Origin: Cornus controversa
Lineage: Eukaryota; Streptophyta; Magnoliopsida; Cornales; Cornaceae
Length of the DNA: 64,000 bases
Direction: 5' to 3'
Assembly (NCBI GenBank): GCA_026545225.1
Contig: CM048845.1
Span: 57,850,033-57,914,032, forward strand
Position numbers and translations under genes: made by a program. The notes under the pieces are model-generated. The model searched no databases, had not been told where the DNA came from, and was given only the letters and a program-made list of their open reading frames with translations. The first letter of the stretch is position 1; each line of letters starts with the position of its first letter. This document shows positions 12,132 through 22,935 of this stretch, piece by piece.

Positions 12132-12228
12132 CAACAGCTGAAGCACATAACATAACCAATAGAACTACTGAATCTTTTCCAACAGCCGAAGCACATAACA
12201 TGACCCATAGAACTACTGAACACTAGCA
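12132..12228. repeat. tandem duplication, unit about 48 bp
   Basis: CAACAGCTGAAGCACATAAC and the following AACCAATAGAACTACTGAA recur about 48 bp later as CAACAGCCGAAGCACATAAC and GACCCATAGAACTACTGAA. Two copies at about 90% identity. Confidence 0.75.
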
Positions 12229-12882
12229 TATTTTTAACCATGGAGGCACAAAATTACAAGGCGACAAAGAGTGAAAGCAGACATATTAGTTGAGTGCCAA
12301 TCCTGAAGTATGCTTCCCAGTAGAACATATCACATCATATAAATAATTAATATCCAAATCCTGTTCAAGAGTCCTAAATGAAGTCAACCCAATCTCAATT
12401 GATACTGTTGCATGATATGGTCCCATGAGCCTATAATATTCAAGTATTTTGGTTTAAAATTTCGTCAAGAAAGACCTTACAGACCAAAGGAGGCAGCAAC
12501 TCTTCCACAAACTCACAACCCAAAACATTAATTCGGGGTCCTTTGCAAGCTACAATATTGGAATCAAATATTCTGACAGTGCGTATAGCAACTTCTATAA
12601 ACAACTGAATATAAAGGAAATGGTGCATATGAGAATTCAAAACAATTTCTTCTTGTTCCTTACCCATCTAGCCAGTTACATACAAAATCCCTCTGGCATT
12701 CGTCTTAAGTTCTCCAACATCACCCAACTCTGGTTCACCCCTTTGTACTTCTCATGGAACAATAACTTCACCCCGAAAACAAGAAGAAGACTGATGCAAG
12801 CATAAATAGGCCATACATAAAGCACACTGCAAGGACACCAAAATATGGAACTTCCACCTAACATCAGAAAACCCAATAGAAA

Positions 12883-14713
12883 TCACAAAAACTTATTGAG
12901 CATCTCCAACACTGACTGATCCAATCCACTATTATTTGATAAATTCAATAACATGGTCATGGTACATGCATCAGTAGAGAATCCCTTCTCAACCATTTCT
13001 TGAAGAAGTTGCACTGCCCTTAACGTCTCATTATTTCGAAGAAATCCCTGGACAATTACATTGTAAGTGCAACCATTTGGTGGGCAACCACTCTCTTCCA
13101 TTTTCTCGAGCAACTTGTTTGCTTCGCTTAACAACCCTTCCTTACAAAGTCCATTGATCATAAAAGTATATGTGCGAACATCAGGTTCCAACGTTTATGT
13201 AGAAAGATTACAAAAGAATTACTTGCAGCTTTAATGTTTCCAGCTCTGCACATACCATCAATTAGGATGGTGTAAGCCACATTATTAAGATGCTGCCCAC
13301 TTTCTTCCATCTCGCGAAACAAGGCCATTGCCTCAGCAACACATTGGCTTTTACACAATCTATCTAACAAAGTACCGTAGGTAATAAGAGTAGGATGTTG
13401 GCCATGGGCTCGCACCTCATTTAGAAGTTGTTGTGCAACTAGAGGTTTTCACGCGTGGCAAAAGCCACCTATAAGAATATTGTAAGTAACAAAATTAGGA
13501 ACAATCCCATCTGAGAAATTTCGTGAAAAAGTCTTAGAGCCTCAGCCGTACCTTGCTTCTGACAATATCCATTAATTAAGATGTTATAGCTTTGAACATT
13601 AGGGGCACAACCCCTACCAACCATCAAATCGAATACTTCTTTGCCTCATGAAATTTGCTTTGCAAACAATAGCCGTTCAACAGTGCATTGTAAATGAATG
13701 TATCAGGCTCCTCACCTATTTGAATCATCTCTTCAACTATTTCTAATGCTTCTGCAACCTTCCCTTCCTTACAAAGTGCATCCACCAATATAGTGAAGGT
13801 TCTTACATTCGGTTTGATTTTTCAGTCCACCATTTCATTTAACAATCATGTAGCCTCTTTCCACAGGTTTAAATTGTATAGGCCAAGGATCAAGGAGTTG
13901 TAACTGACAACATCCGGTGAAATGCCTTTACGGATCATTTCTGAAAAGAGTTCAAAAGCCTCATCTACCAATCTGTCCTTACATTGACTGTCAATAATCA
14001 TGGTATAGACAATGAGATTGGTTTCCCAGTTTCTTTCTTCCATCTTCTTAGCCAACTCAATAGTCGCACTGGTGTTTCCCGTTTTGCACAACCCATTTAT
14101 AATCGTTCCACAAGTAACTGTATTGGGTTGAAACTCTTTTGCCACCATGTCATTAAACAACTCTACTGCTTGACCCAATCTATCCGCACTACAGAGTCCC
14201 CTCATCAAAGTGGCGAGCATTGTACTGCTCACTTCATAATCAAGCTTCAAAGTTCTTCCCAGAACAGAGAAACCCAAATCAACCCGATTCAAATGGCAGT
14301 AACAATTCATCAAGATGGCCAGGGTATAAGAGTTTGGTTCTACCATTCCTGAGGTTTCCATTTGATTAAGTAAAGAAATCGCAGTGGTGTAATGTTTCAT
14401 TCTCACAAAGGCCCCTATCAATCGAGTAAAATGTACAATTGAAGGAAGAGGTAGCATTTGAGACATTTGATCAAACATTGCCAGGGCATCATCAAGGTTA
14501 GTGAAATCAATTCCCATTGATTTCTGACAGACTTCATAAACCGGGTTTGACTACTCATACTGTGAGACTTTTGATCTGTGTACCAGTTCGGGAATGAAAC
14601 AAAGCCCTTAAATTGTCGCTAGCAAATGGATGATCAATGAAGAAAATAATACAATGCTTGAGAGAAGTTGTAGACTTACGAGTACCTTTCTGGGGGAGAG
14701 AAAGCACCACCAT
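12883..14713 (-). pseudogene. PPR protein pseudogene, Rf-like P-class
   Basis: The minus strand encodes P-class pentatricopeptide repeats, which bind RNA in organelles. The longest intact part is 13846-14517 (223 codons from an ATG), with FTNLDDALAMFDQM and PLPSIVHFTRLIGA, typical of restorer-of-fertility-like PPR proteins. Repeat signatures follow throughout: TIINGLCKTGN, YTMIIDSQCKD, NALLNGYC, NILINGYCQ, TLLDRLCK, TILIDGMCRAG, FMINGLCKEG. The C-terminus ends near QSVLEMLNKFL at 12883. Damage: two TGA codons near 13805-13850, single-base frameshifts near 13640 and 13515, a TGA near 13455, and a frameshift near 13190. An open N-terminal segment from 14713 (MVVLSLPQK) may be the transit peptide, now out of frame. 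With so many lesions it should not make a full protein. Confidence 0.9.
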
Positions 14714-14767
14714 ATCTTCAAAGGCCAAGACTGTCTTCTCACTCTAAAAAAAATAAAAAAATAAAAA

Positions 14768-14866
14768 CATCAACTATTATTTGGACACTTATCTCCCTGA
14801 ATTATCTTTCTTTCTAAAACAAACCCATCAACTATTATTGGACACTTAATTCCTTGAACTATCTTG
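14768..14866. repeat. short direct repeat, period about 58 bp
   Basis: CATCAACTATTATTTGGACAC and its near copy CATCAACTATTATTGGACAC recur with similar downstream bases (TTATCTCCCTGAATTATC and TTAATTCCTTGAACTATC). Two units upstream of the PPR pseudogene. Confidence 0.7.
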
Positions 14867-15117
14867 TTTTTCTGCAATAAACTCCAAATTGTTAAATTAC
14901 TGTCAAAAATCTAACTTTAGTTAACACATGTGACCTACTCTAAATTTAAAATGTCAAAAATACCCTTATGACTATTAGACCCATTTTATATATAAATAGG
15001 CCTTATATCTCAACTTCTACAACCAACATATCTTATTTTATTATATTTTCTTCTTATATATCTCTTTATATATTATATATTTATTTATTTATTTATTGTA
15101 TTTTATAAAAAACATTT

Positions 15118-16588
15118 AGTGAGTAGGGTGGTTGAGGAGTAGAGGCATGACACAGAGTTAGAGAGCATTCACACTCGGATTACGGGTGGTGAAGTAGTGG
15201 AGGATTGGGTTATCTATTCAGACGGAGGTCTGAGGTTTAGAGGCAGAATGGTTGTTCCATTAGCTTGTAGGGATGAGGTTTTGAGGGAGTTTCATAGTTC
15301 CAGACTTGTAGTACATCCCGGTGGTACCAAGATGTACCACAACCTTCGTAGACAATATTGGTGGAAAGGCATGAAAAAGGATGTCGCACGATTTGTGGCA
15401 AGGTGCCTCACTTGTCAACAAGTGAAAGCTGAGCATCAGAGGCCTGCATGTTTGTTATAGCCTTTACCGGTAGCTATGTGGAAGTGGGAACACGTCACTA
15501 TGGACTTTGTGACGGGGTTACCTAGGATAGGAAGAGTCATGATGCAGTTTGGGTCATTGTGGATAGATTGACCAAGGTGGCTTATTTCCTTCCGATTCGA
15601 GTGACAGATGACGTGAATACTCTTAGTCGGTTGTATATTGATTAGATTGTGAGACTGCATGGAATGCCAGTTTCCATTGTGTCTGATAGGGATCCGAGAT
15701 TCACGTCACAGTTTTGGCAGAGTTTTCAGGCTGTACTTGATACGGACCTCTATTTTAGTACGACTTTCCATCCTCACACAGATGGACAGTCAGAGCGTAC
15801 TATACAGATCTTGGAGGATATGGTTAGAGCATGTGCACTTGATTTTCGAGGCAGTTGGGAGGATCACCTTCCATTAGTGGAGTTTGCATACAATAATAGC
15901 TACCAAGCTAGTATTGAGATGGCTCCATTTAAGGCTTTGTATGGTAGACCTTGTAAGTCACCGATTTGTTGGACAGAGGTCGGTGAGACAGTGGCTTTGG
16001 GGCCGGACGTAGTCAGAGAGACTACAGAAAAGATTAAGATTATATGGCAGCGTTTGCTTACGGCTCAGAGTTGTAAAAAAAGCTATGCTTATAGAAGGCG
16101 GAGGCCTTTAGCATTTGGGGTGGGAGACCATATCTTCTTGAAGGTCTCGCCACGACGGGGTTTGATGAGGTTTGGGCATAGCAGAAAGCTAGCCCAACGG
16201 TTTATTAGTTCATTCGAGATATTGGATCGTTTGGGTAAGGTTGCATACCACTTGGCATTGCCACCGCAATTGTCAAGTGTGCACAATACTTTCCACGTTT
16301 CGATGTTGAGAAAGTATGAGCCGGATCCTTCACATGTGTTAGATTGGATAGATCTTGAGGTGGAGGAAGATGTGTATTATGAGGAGAGACCAGTACAGGT
16401 TTTGGATACTAGGAGCAAGTGTTTCGGGGCAAGACAATTCCATTGGTTAAAGTCCTTTGGAGACATCACGGAGTCGAGGAGGCTACGTGGGAGCGAGAAA
16501 AAGAAGTCCACTCAAAATACCCCGAGTTGTTCACTACTTGAGGTATGTTTCTAATTTCGGGGACAAAATTCCTTTAAGGAAGGGAAGT
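15118..16588 (+). pseudogene. Ty3/gypsy chromovirus (Tekay/Del-like) integrase remnant
   Basis: The integrase HHCC domain is at about 15290-15430 (the H pair in HSSRLVVHPG and the C pair in CLTCQQ), followed by TAG at 15458. The catalytic core resumes with HVTMDF near 15490, the [12 protein letters not shown]sp near 15680 and the [11 protein letters not shown]lu near 15800. A long open segment 15649-16554 covers core and C-terminal domain ([28 protein letters not shown]). Near 16425 one base is missing. In the other frame the canonical end ([25 protein letters not shown], stop) runs to about 16545. Reverse transcriptase and gag are absent upstream. The internal domain ends at a purine tract (16576-16586) and then the LTR. 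Confidence 0.88.
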
Positions 16589-17769
16589 TGTAGAGACTGT
16601 GACCAATTTTGGCCGGTTTTGCATTTTTCGCACTATAATTGCCATAAATGCATTTTGAGTGGTGAATAGCATGTTTTGAGTGTGGGGAACATATTTAGAA
16701 AGTATTTTAAAGGTTTTGGTAAGTTTTTGGAAGAATTGGAGAAGTTTGACTTTTTGGTCAAACCGGGACCCGGGATGCGACTTAAGTGGGCTTAGTAATT
16801 CGAAAATTTTTTAAAAATATTTATTTTTGGTAATTACTTAGATGAAATGTTTAGAGAGTTAAGGAAATGATTTCGAGACTATAGGAGTTTTTGGAATCAA
16901 AAATGGAGGCTCGGAGGGTACGTTAAGTGGCTGGGGGCATTTTGGTCTTTTTGCAAGCCCTAGATATTTTAAATATCAGTGGCTGAGACTCCCAGCCATA
17001 TCTCACACCTCTTTCTCTCTCTAAAACCTTCCATCTTCATAGCTCTCCCTTATCTCTACATTTCGGACCCGTTTGGCTTGGATTCAAGACTTGTTGAATG
17101 AGGGAGATATGTAGGGGACGGCTAGGGTTTTCCTTTGAACCGAACAAAGTCAAGGTTCAGAAAGGTAGACATTGCTAAAATTTTGGTGAAGTACTTGGAA
17201 GGCCTTCATTTTCGAGGTAGGGATTCTTCTTCTCTTCTAATTGTCGATTCTAGGATTTCGGGTGAAGAAGAGAGGTGTAAGTTGTGTTTCACATGTTTTA
17301 GGATGGTGAGAGGTGTGAAAAGTTTTGTTTTCTCCTTCTCTAAAGTCCTATCTTTTCACAATTGTGTCCATTGTGTTGGTGGTAGCATATGGGTTTGAAG
17401 TGTGTGAGTGTAAGAAATTGATTCATAGGTATTATGTGCTCAATTTGGTGTATATGTGAAAAATATGTACCAAATGTCATATATGTGATTATATGTGAGA
17501 ATGTGGTTGTTGAATGCATGTTAGTTCTATGTACTAAAATTATGCATTGAGTGTAGCATGAGTAAAATATGTTAATATTGAAGTTGTATGCATATGAGAT
17601 GATATATGCATGTGTTATACATATATGTGTTATATGTGGTGTGTGGTGGTGAGAAACGTGCTTTTTTTACTTCTTTTTAGTATCAATGAGCATGAGTAGT
17701 GCATGAAAATAAAATGCCATGTGTTTATGCATTCATATTGCATATGTGGGAAGTTGTGGGAAAATGACA

Positions 17770-18110
17770 CAAATAAGGTGCACGGGGCTTCAGAGCGGTC
17801 CAACCGTGTTGTGAAATGTGATAAAATTATCCACTATGTATGGCCCTCGGAGTGGACCCGCCATACTAAGGCTTAATGCCTAGGATCGGAGTGTGTCCAA
17901 TACATGACCCCTCGGAGTTGTCCTGGTCATAGGATGGTTATCGAAGAATGTCCAAGAATTATGAGCCTCGGAGTTGCCCCCTCACTCTATGGCAATCCTA
18001 TATATTGCTATGGTAGAATGACCTTTCGAAGTTGTCCCGGTCATTGGATGGTTATCGGAGGTGTCCAAGGTCACATGATCCTCAGAGCGAGCCAATCATG
18101 TAGGGTATCG
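17770..18110 (+). repeat. imperfect GC-richer repeats inside the chromovirus LTR
   Basis: Phrases such as CCTCGGAGTTGTCC, CTTTCGAAGTTGTCC and GCTTCAGAGCGGTCC recur about every 60-80 bp, often next to GGTCAT-GGATGGTTATCG. They form a diverged tandem region within the LTR. Confidence 0.6.
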
Positions 18111-18823
18111 GATGAGGACCGAAAGAGAGAGCATTTACTTTTCTTAATGCTTGTATGTTTGAACATGTTATACATGATTCATGAAATATGCAATCCTCTT
18201 TAATTGCATTTGTTGATTGGTTTGTGAGATTGTGGATGTGGCATGTAGTGTATTCATATGCATTCCATGTAGGTCGGTGTCGAGTCGGCACTTAGGAGGG
18301 TTGGGGTATCTCTGTTGAGCCGCAGTGGTGCTCACTCCTTTATTATAAACTCTTTTACAGATAAAGCGCCGATGACGGATGTGACATGAGTGTCCAAGTG
18401 GAATTCTAGTAGCACTTTGATATCTTTTGAATTTTGTGCATCTTTATGGCTATCCATGCCGGCTTGTGGCATGTGACTTATTTTTGAGTTGTAGTTATAT
18501 TTTGGGCAAATGTAACTTTGATGTAAGTATTGGATTATAAACTTGTTGGGTGTGAAAATACAATAGTTTAGTTTATGTAATGCCCATGGTGGCACTTAGT
18601 TTATTTGATGATGTTTTCATTGTGAATGGATTGTGGTTGAGAAAGAGAATGATTCATTTTGGTGTATGGATTCAGTTATGAATGTGATCTTGAGTGTGAG
18701 ATTGATGTTGGAACCTTTCATTTATATTATGGATCATGTATGAGAGGTTCTAGGATGATAGAATGTTGATTGGGTTTCATGTGGACCATGTATAGGGTTG
18801 TTGGAAGTTCCGAGAGGTGCATT

Positions 18824-19085
18824 TCGATCGTGCGAAATGTCTATTTCGCACAATCAAAACCCCCATTTCGATTGTACGAACGGGTGATGATTTATGATGA
18901 TTTTTAGGGTCCAGACAGGGGCAATTTCGCACAATCGAAACCTCCATTTCGATCGTGCGAAATTTTGCAGGTTTGAGGTTTCGAAAGGGTGAAATCTTCG
19001 CACAATCGAGATTTTTTTTCGTACAATCGAGATGCCAGTTTCGCACAATCGAGATTGGCATTTTGCACAATCGAAATTACTATTC
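18824..19085. repeat. nine-unit cluster of TTTCGCACAATCGAAA motifs in LTR
   Basis: Units of about 16 bp occur in both orientations near 18825, 18841, 18866, 18923, 18946, 18994, 19017, 19038 and 19061 (for example ATTTCGATCGTGCGAAAT and TTTCGCACAATCGAGA). Each is itself close to a palindrome. Spacing is irregular, about 16-57 bp. Confidence 0.85.
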
Positions 19086-19440
19086 ACATCATTTTTTAAA
19101 ACTTCGTTTCGACGTAATTTCTTCGTTCTAGATCGGAATTGAGTGTGACTTTTTTTTTAAATTGAGTATTTTTGGATTCTCTATCCAATGGTATAGGCCT
19201 TAGTTTTAGATTGTAAACATAGTAAGTTTTGAGACTTGAAAGTGTGGACAAGTAAATTTCCACTAAGATGTATGATTCGATGTAGGGCCCATGGGGATTG
19301 GTTAAGGTGGAGTTAGGTGCATTCATATGTAATAATTGAGTTAAGCTTTTGTGGTAAATAAGGGTAATGAGGGTCTATTGGGCTAAATAGACAGTTTAAC
19401 CTCCCGTTCTCTGAGAGTTAGAAATCGGGGCGTTATAGCA

Positions 19441-19569
19441 TGGTATCAAACCTCGATATTATTGTATGAGTGTGGTTGAGATCATTCATGGGGTTGAGTG
19501 AACGGGTTCACACTCGAGATTCGGGGCTAGTCCGGGGGAGTCCCGGTGGTTCGAATTTCGAGGCGTGAC
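19441..19569 (+). mobile_element. primer binding site and short leader of chromovirus
   Basis: TGGTATCAAACC at 19441 is followed by about 115 bp resembling a chromovirus 5' leader (GGGTTCACACTCGAGATTCGGGG and similar), ending TTTCGAGGCGTGACA at 19569. That end again resembles an LTR terminus, then unrelated AT-rich DNA begins. No gag coding sequence follows. Confidence 0.55.
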
Positions 19570-21780
19570 AATATATATACTAGCACCTACAATCCTATTC
19601 TATACAATACCCTAGAAAAAGTCAATGAAAATTGTATCTACATCAACTTTTCTTTTCCAATTTTCTCTTTAATTACAAAACTAATACTCCCTCAGAAACC
19701 CTAATGACATAAATTCCCAAAAATACCCTTAGGACACCTTTGCCTTAGCTTTAATTTTCAAATCACCCATCTTTGATAAATTCACTAAAGTGTCCTTGCA
19801 ATTTCTTTAGTGCATAACATGAAAGAGCATAATAGAGCAGGACAATTAATAAAATCATAAAATTATGTGAAATGACACTAATGCCCTTACAGATCCTTTT
19901 GACATTAAAACTTAGGCACACATGTTCATGAGCTTCTCGGACCATCAACTACTACATCAGAATATTAAATATTGATATTATCTGATAACTTTAAGCCATA
20001 TAGGTATTATAACTTTGTAATCTTCTTTTTGGCTAGAGTATGGACCTTATATAACTTCATGCCTTATAGGCATCTTTATGCTTTATAAGCATCTTCATAC
20101 CATATAGGTATCTTCATATCATATAGATATCTTCAATACTTCAATGTATATATTCAAATAATAAACTTTTAGTGAATACACTCACATTGGGTATCTTCTA
20201 AATTGCTTACTTATCCCTTTTGGTATTGTTGAGGTTGTAGTCTCTTCCTCCTTACAAGTGTTTAACTTAAGTTTTCTTTATTTCCTTCCTCCTCTTTTCT
20301 TAGTCTCTTCTCTCCTAGCTTCTCTACAAATCTAAGGCATCAAGAACTTGTTTTTCCAAACAAGGCTTAAGGTTTGTAAAGATAAGCTCATCTCCCAATC
20401 TGATCCAAACTCATTACTCATCTATTTGACACACAATTTTGACACCTAGCACCATTTTATATTATTTTCACTTCACTTCCTTCAACACTTTAAATTTATA
20501 CTCACCCCCTCAAGTTATTTTCCTTTTAACCCTTCTAGACCACTTCATTTCCCACAAGCACCTCACCAACTCTATATTAATATCTATATTTATTAATAAA
20601 TAATTCTAATTAACACCTTACAATGGTTAATACCTACTATGATGCATAACATAAACTTCACAATACAACCCACACTAGGCATCCTACATGTTACCTCAAT
20701 TTAGTGTACATACAAAATGTTCATATATAATTCAACTTTATTCCAAAATTAAATTATGCTAATGAGAATGATCGTGTATCGGGGCATAACATTAGAAGAG
20801 AAACAAATTCTAAAAATGAATTTAGATTTTGGGATGAAAAATAGAATATGGGATGAGAAAAGAAGTTTCTATGCTAGGATAGTTACTTGAAAAGTAAATT
20901 GAAAAGGAAAAATAAACATAATGGGATTTGTTGATGGTCGAGGAGCTTTTGTATGGTCATACAAGTGAATTATTTATATGGTTTACCATGAATAAGATCT
21001 TCTAAAATCGTGCATTTGAAATCTGTAACAACATCAGCTAGTCAACAGAGTTCAGCCAAAAAATCTGCAGCAAATCTGCTAAAAATTAGCTTCAAATCTT
21101 CCTTTGAATTTGAAATAAGTTATAATTGGTCTCCAGGAGCTCCAAAAATCGTCAAGTGTATCTTATCCACCAAACTCCAGCAACTAACTCCTATAATCAA
21201 GCAAGAGAATCTCAATTTAAATTCAAATAAGCCATATCCCTGGTTGATTGAGCCCTAATTGTGCCATATGTTTTTTATATCTTCATTTAAAATTTAAAAT
21301 TCAAACATATGGCCAAGCTATCCAAATTGTAGCAGCCACGTGTCATTTATTCTTTTGCTCCCTAAATTATAGCAATGATTCTACTAACTCACAATCGGCC
21401 AGTAACAATTAGTCGGTCTTAATTAGCCAGTCATAATTGATCAACTTTATAGCCCATTTCTGATTGCCACATGTCCATCAGCCGCCAACCACATGTCAAC
21501 AAATTTCCATTCCATGTTATGCCAATATGGCAGCCATGTTTGGGTGTCAACAACCAAACATTGAAAAATAAAAAAATCAAAACATTTTACAGCAAAAGGC
21601 TTACTTGAAAAATGTTTTACAAGAAAAATATTTTATGTTGAAAGAAACGGAGCTAGAGCTATCCCTGTTGATTCTAAAACTAGAATTAGACTATGAATGT
21701 GCAAAAGGAATTGAAAAGTATAAATTATCCAAAATTTGTGAACAAGGAATCTATCGGATGCTAGCTCCATCTGTATTTAA
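19570..21780. other. intergenic DNA, one possible LTR end, no gene
   Basis: No coding region was recognised. CGTGTATCGGGGCATAACA near 20772-20790 resembles a decayed chromovirus LTR 3' end but no partner end was found. A 19-bp hairpin repeat lies at 20059-20130. Confidence 0.5.
20059..20130. repeat. four 19-bp units, each with a co-varying hairpin
   Basis: Units start at 20059, 20078, 20097 and 20116 with an exact 19-bp period. Each holds a 15-bp inverted repeat: ATGCCTTATAGGCAT, ATGCTTTATAAGCAT, ATACCATATAGGTAT, ATATCATATAGATAT. The arms differ between units but the outer five base pairs (six in the first two) stay complementary within each unit. Confidence 0.85.
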
Positions 21781-22800
21781 AAATAAACTCTCGCACCTCC
21801 ATATTTTTCTGGTGCTTATACCCTCTATTGGCCCTCTCTATGTGGTTTGGTACAAAAATGAGCCATGTGACCCTACTCTTGGCAATTGTAGCAATGCCCA
21901 AGAAACTTACATGGCTGTGTATTCTGAGGTGTACCTGGCACTAAAGCCGTGGACTGTTCACCTCCACTAACTCTCTGCCATTTTCGTGCTCTCCAATCCT
22001 GCCTACTTCTCTGCCATATCTGACTTTCAATGTCTCTCTGAGGTTGCTATTGCTGCTGTCCCCTTTGATTCGGCTGAGAATTTGAAATAATCTTCCCCTT
22101 GCTTTTCTGTTCTGCCTTCTACTCTATCTGTCTCTGATACTCCATGTTATGTTCCTCATGCCTCATGGCACATTGTACAACATCCGAGTATCTTGTCAAT
22201 CCTTGACTAATAACCATCTTCTTGATGTTAGAAGCTAAATCCCGCACAAACTTTGAAATCTGGTCCTCCTCATTTGCTATCATATAGGGAGCAAATCGTG
22301 AGAGTTTGGTGAACTTGGCCTCATACTGAATAAGTGTCATAGTGCCCCGTTCCAATTGTATGAACTCAACAACCTTTCTCTCCTTCAATGCACGTGGAAA
22401 ATATTTGTTGTTGAACCAATTCTTGAACGCGTCTCAGTTCATCTCTATGATGTCAATATCTCGGGTCACGGACTGCCACCACTAGTTCGCCTCACCAGAT
22501 AAGAGAAAAGTTGCAATCTTCCTCTTCTACACCTCAATGCACTCCAGAATCTCAAAACATTTCTCCACATTCTCAATCCATCTTTCAGCATCTAGTGGAT
22601 CAACAACACTTGTAAATTCCATAGCACCTAAACTCTTTATCATTTTGACAAAAGTATATGTGGGACCCTGCCGTACCTCAGGATTTGACATCTACAATCC
22701 CTCCTCCATCTGAGCAACTCCACGCCCTGCTCCACCACGGCCAACACCACCACAACTGGTGCCACCGCGTCCAACACGTCCCCTGCCTCTGCCAGCTCCA
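21780..22800 (-). pseudogene. Ty3/gypsy chromovirus gag remnant
   Basis: The minus strand encodes a gag with KMIKSLGAMEFTSVVDPLDA and WIENVEKCFEIL, then the most open part at 22119-22388 with FIQLERGTMTLIQYEAKFTK and LSRFAPYM. A CCHC knuckle follows at about 21855-21900 (CYNCQE, stop, GHMAHFC: correct spacing but a stop codon inside). Upstream is a glycine/arginine-rich stretch (GRGGAGRG). At least four further in-frame stops occur. The gag lies downstream of the LTR and primer site at 22921-25087 on the same strand. Confidence 0.85.
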
Positions 22801-22920
22801 GAAATCCTATTTTTAGTAATGAATAACATTATTATTAATCCCACGATAAGTCATAATTAAAACTGGAGTATGGTAAGAAAACATATAATCTATCCTTTAG
22901 CCGGGTAATATTAAACCTAG

Positions 22921-22935
22921 GCTCTGATCCTAAAC
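22921..22935 (-). promoter_or_regulatory. chromovirus primer binding site, minus strand
   Basis: On the minus strand TTTAGGATCAGAGCC directly follows the LTR end GGGCATGACA. It is a degraded TGGTATCAGAGCC (initiator tRNA-Met type). Confidence 0.65.

Larger units (their letters stand above)
10715..12880. other. intergenic DNA with small repeats, no gene recognised
   Basis: AT-rich sequence downstream of the PPR pseudogene. It holds a (TA)n(TG)n run near 10850-10880, a foldback at 11852-11959, and a tandem duplication at 12132-12228. An open minus-strand frame at 12440-12667 has no recognisable domain and is not annotated as a gene. Confidence 0.5.
16589..19440 (+). mobile_element. chromovirus LTR flanked by pol upstream and a primer site downstream
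   Basis: The LTR starts TGTAGAGACTGTG right after the purine tract AAGGAAGGGAAGT and ends GGGGCGTTATAGCA right before TGGTATCAAACC at 19441, a tRNA-Met-type primer site. Length 2852 bp, in the range of Tekay LTRs. Within it, 17770-18110 holds imperfect repeats of CCTCGGAGTTGTCC-type phrases and 18824-19085 holds a palindrome cluster. This LTR is both a 3' LTR (pol before it) and a 5' LTR (primer site after it). Confidence 0.75.

Noticed and set aside
12440..12667. Minus-strand 75-codon frame downstream of the PPR pseudogene
   Set aside because: No recognised motif, no start context and no splice partner. It could be 3' untranslated sequence.
20772..20790. LTR 3' end (ATCGGGGCATAACA)
   Set aside because: No matching LTR start, TSD or primer site was found, so it is mentioned only as a possibility.
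21400..21460. Tandem repeat (CGGCCAGTAACAATTAGTCGG and similar)
   Set aside because: Units are too diverged and few to separate from chance similarity.
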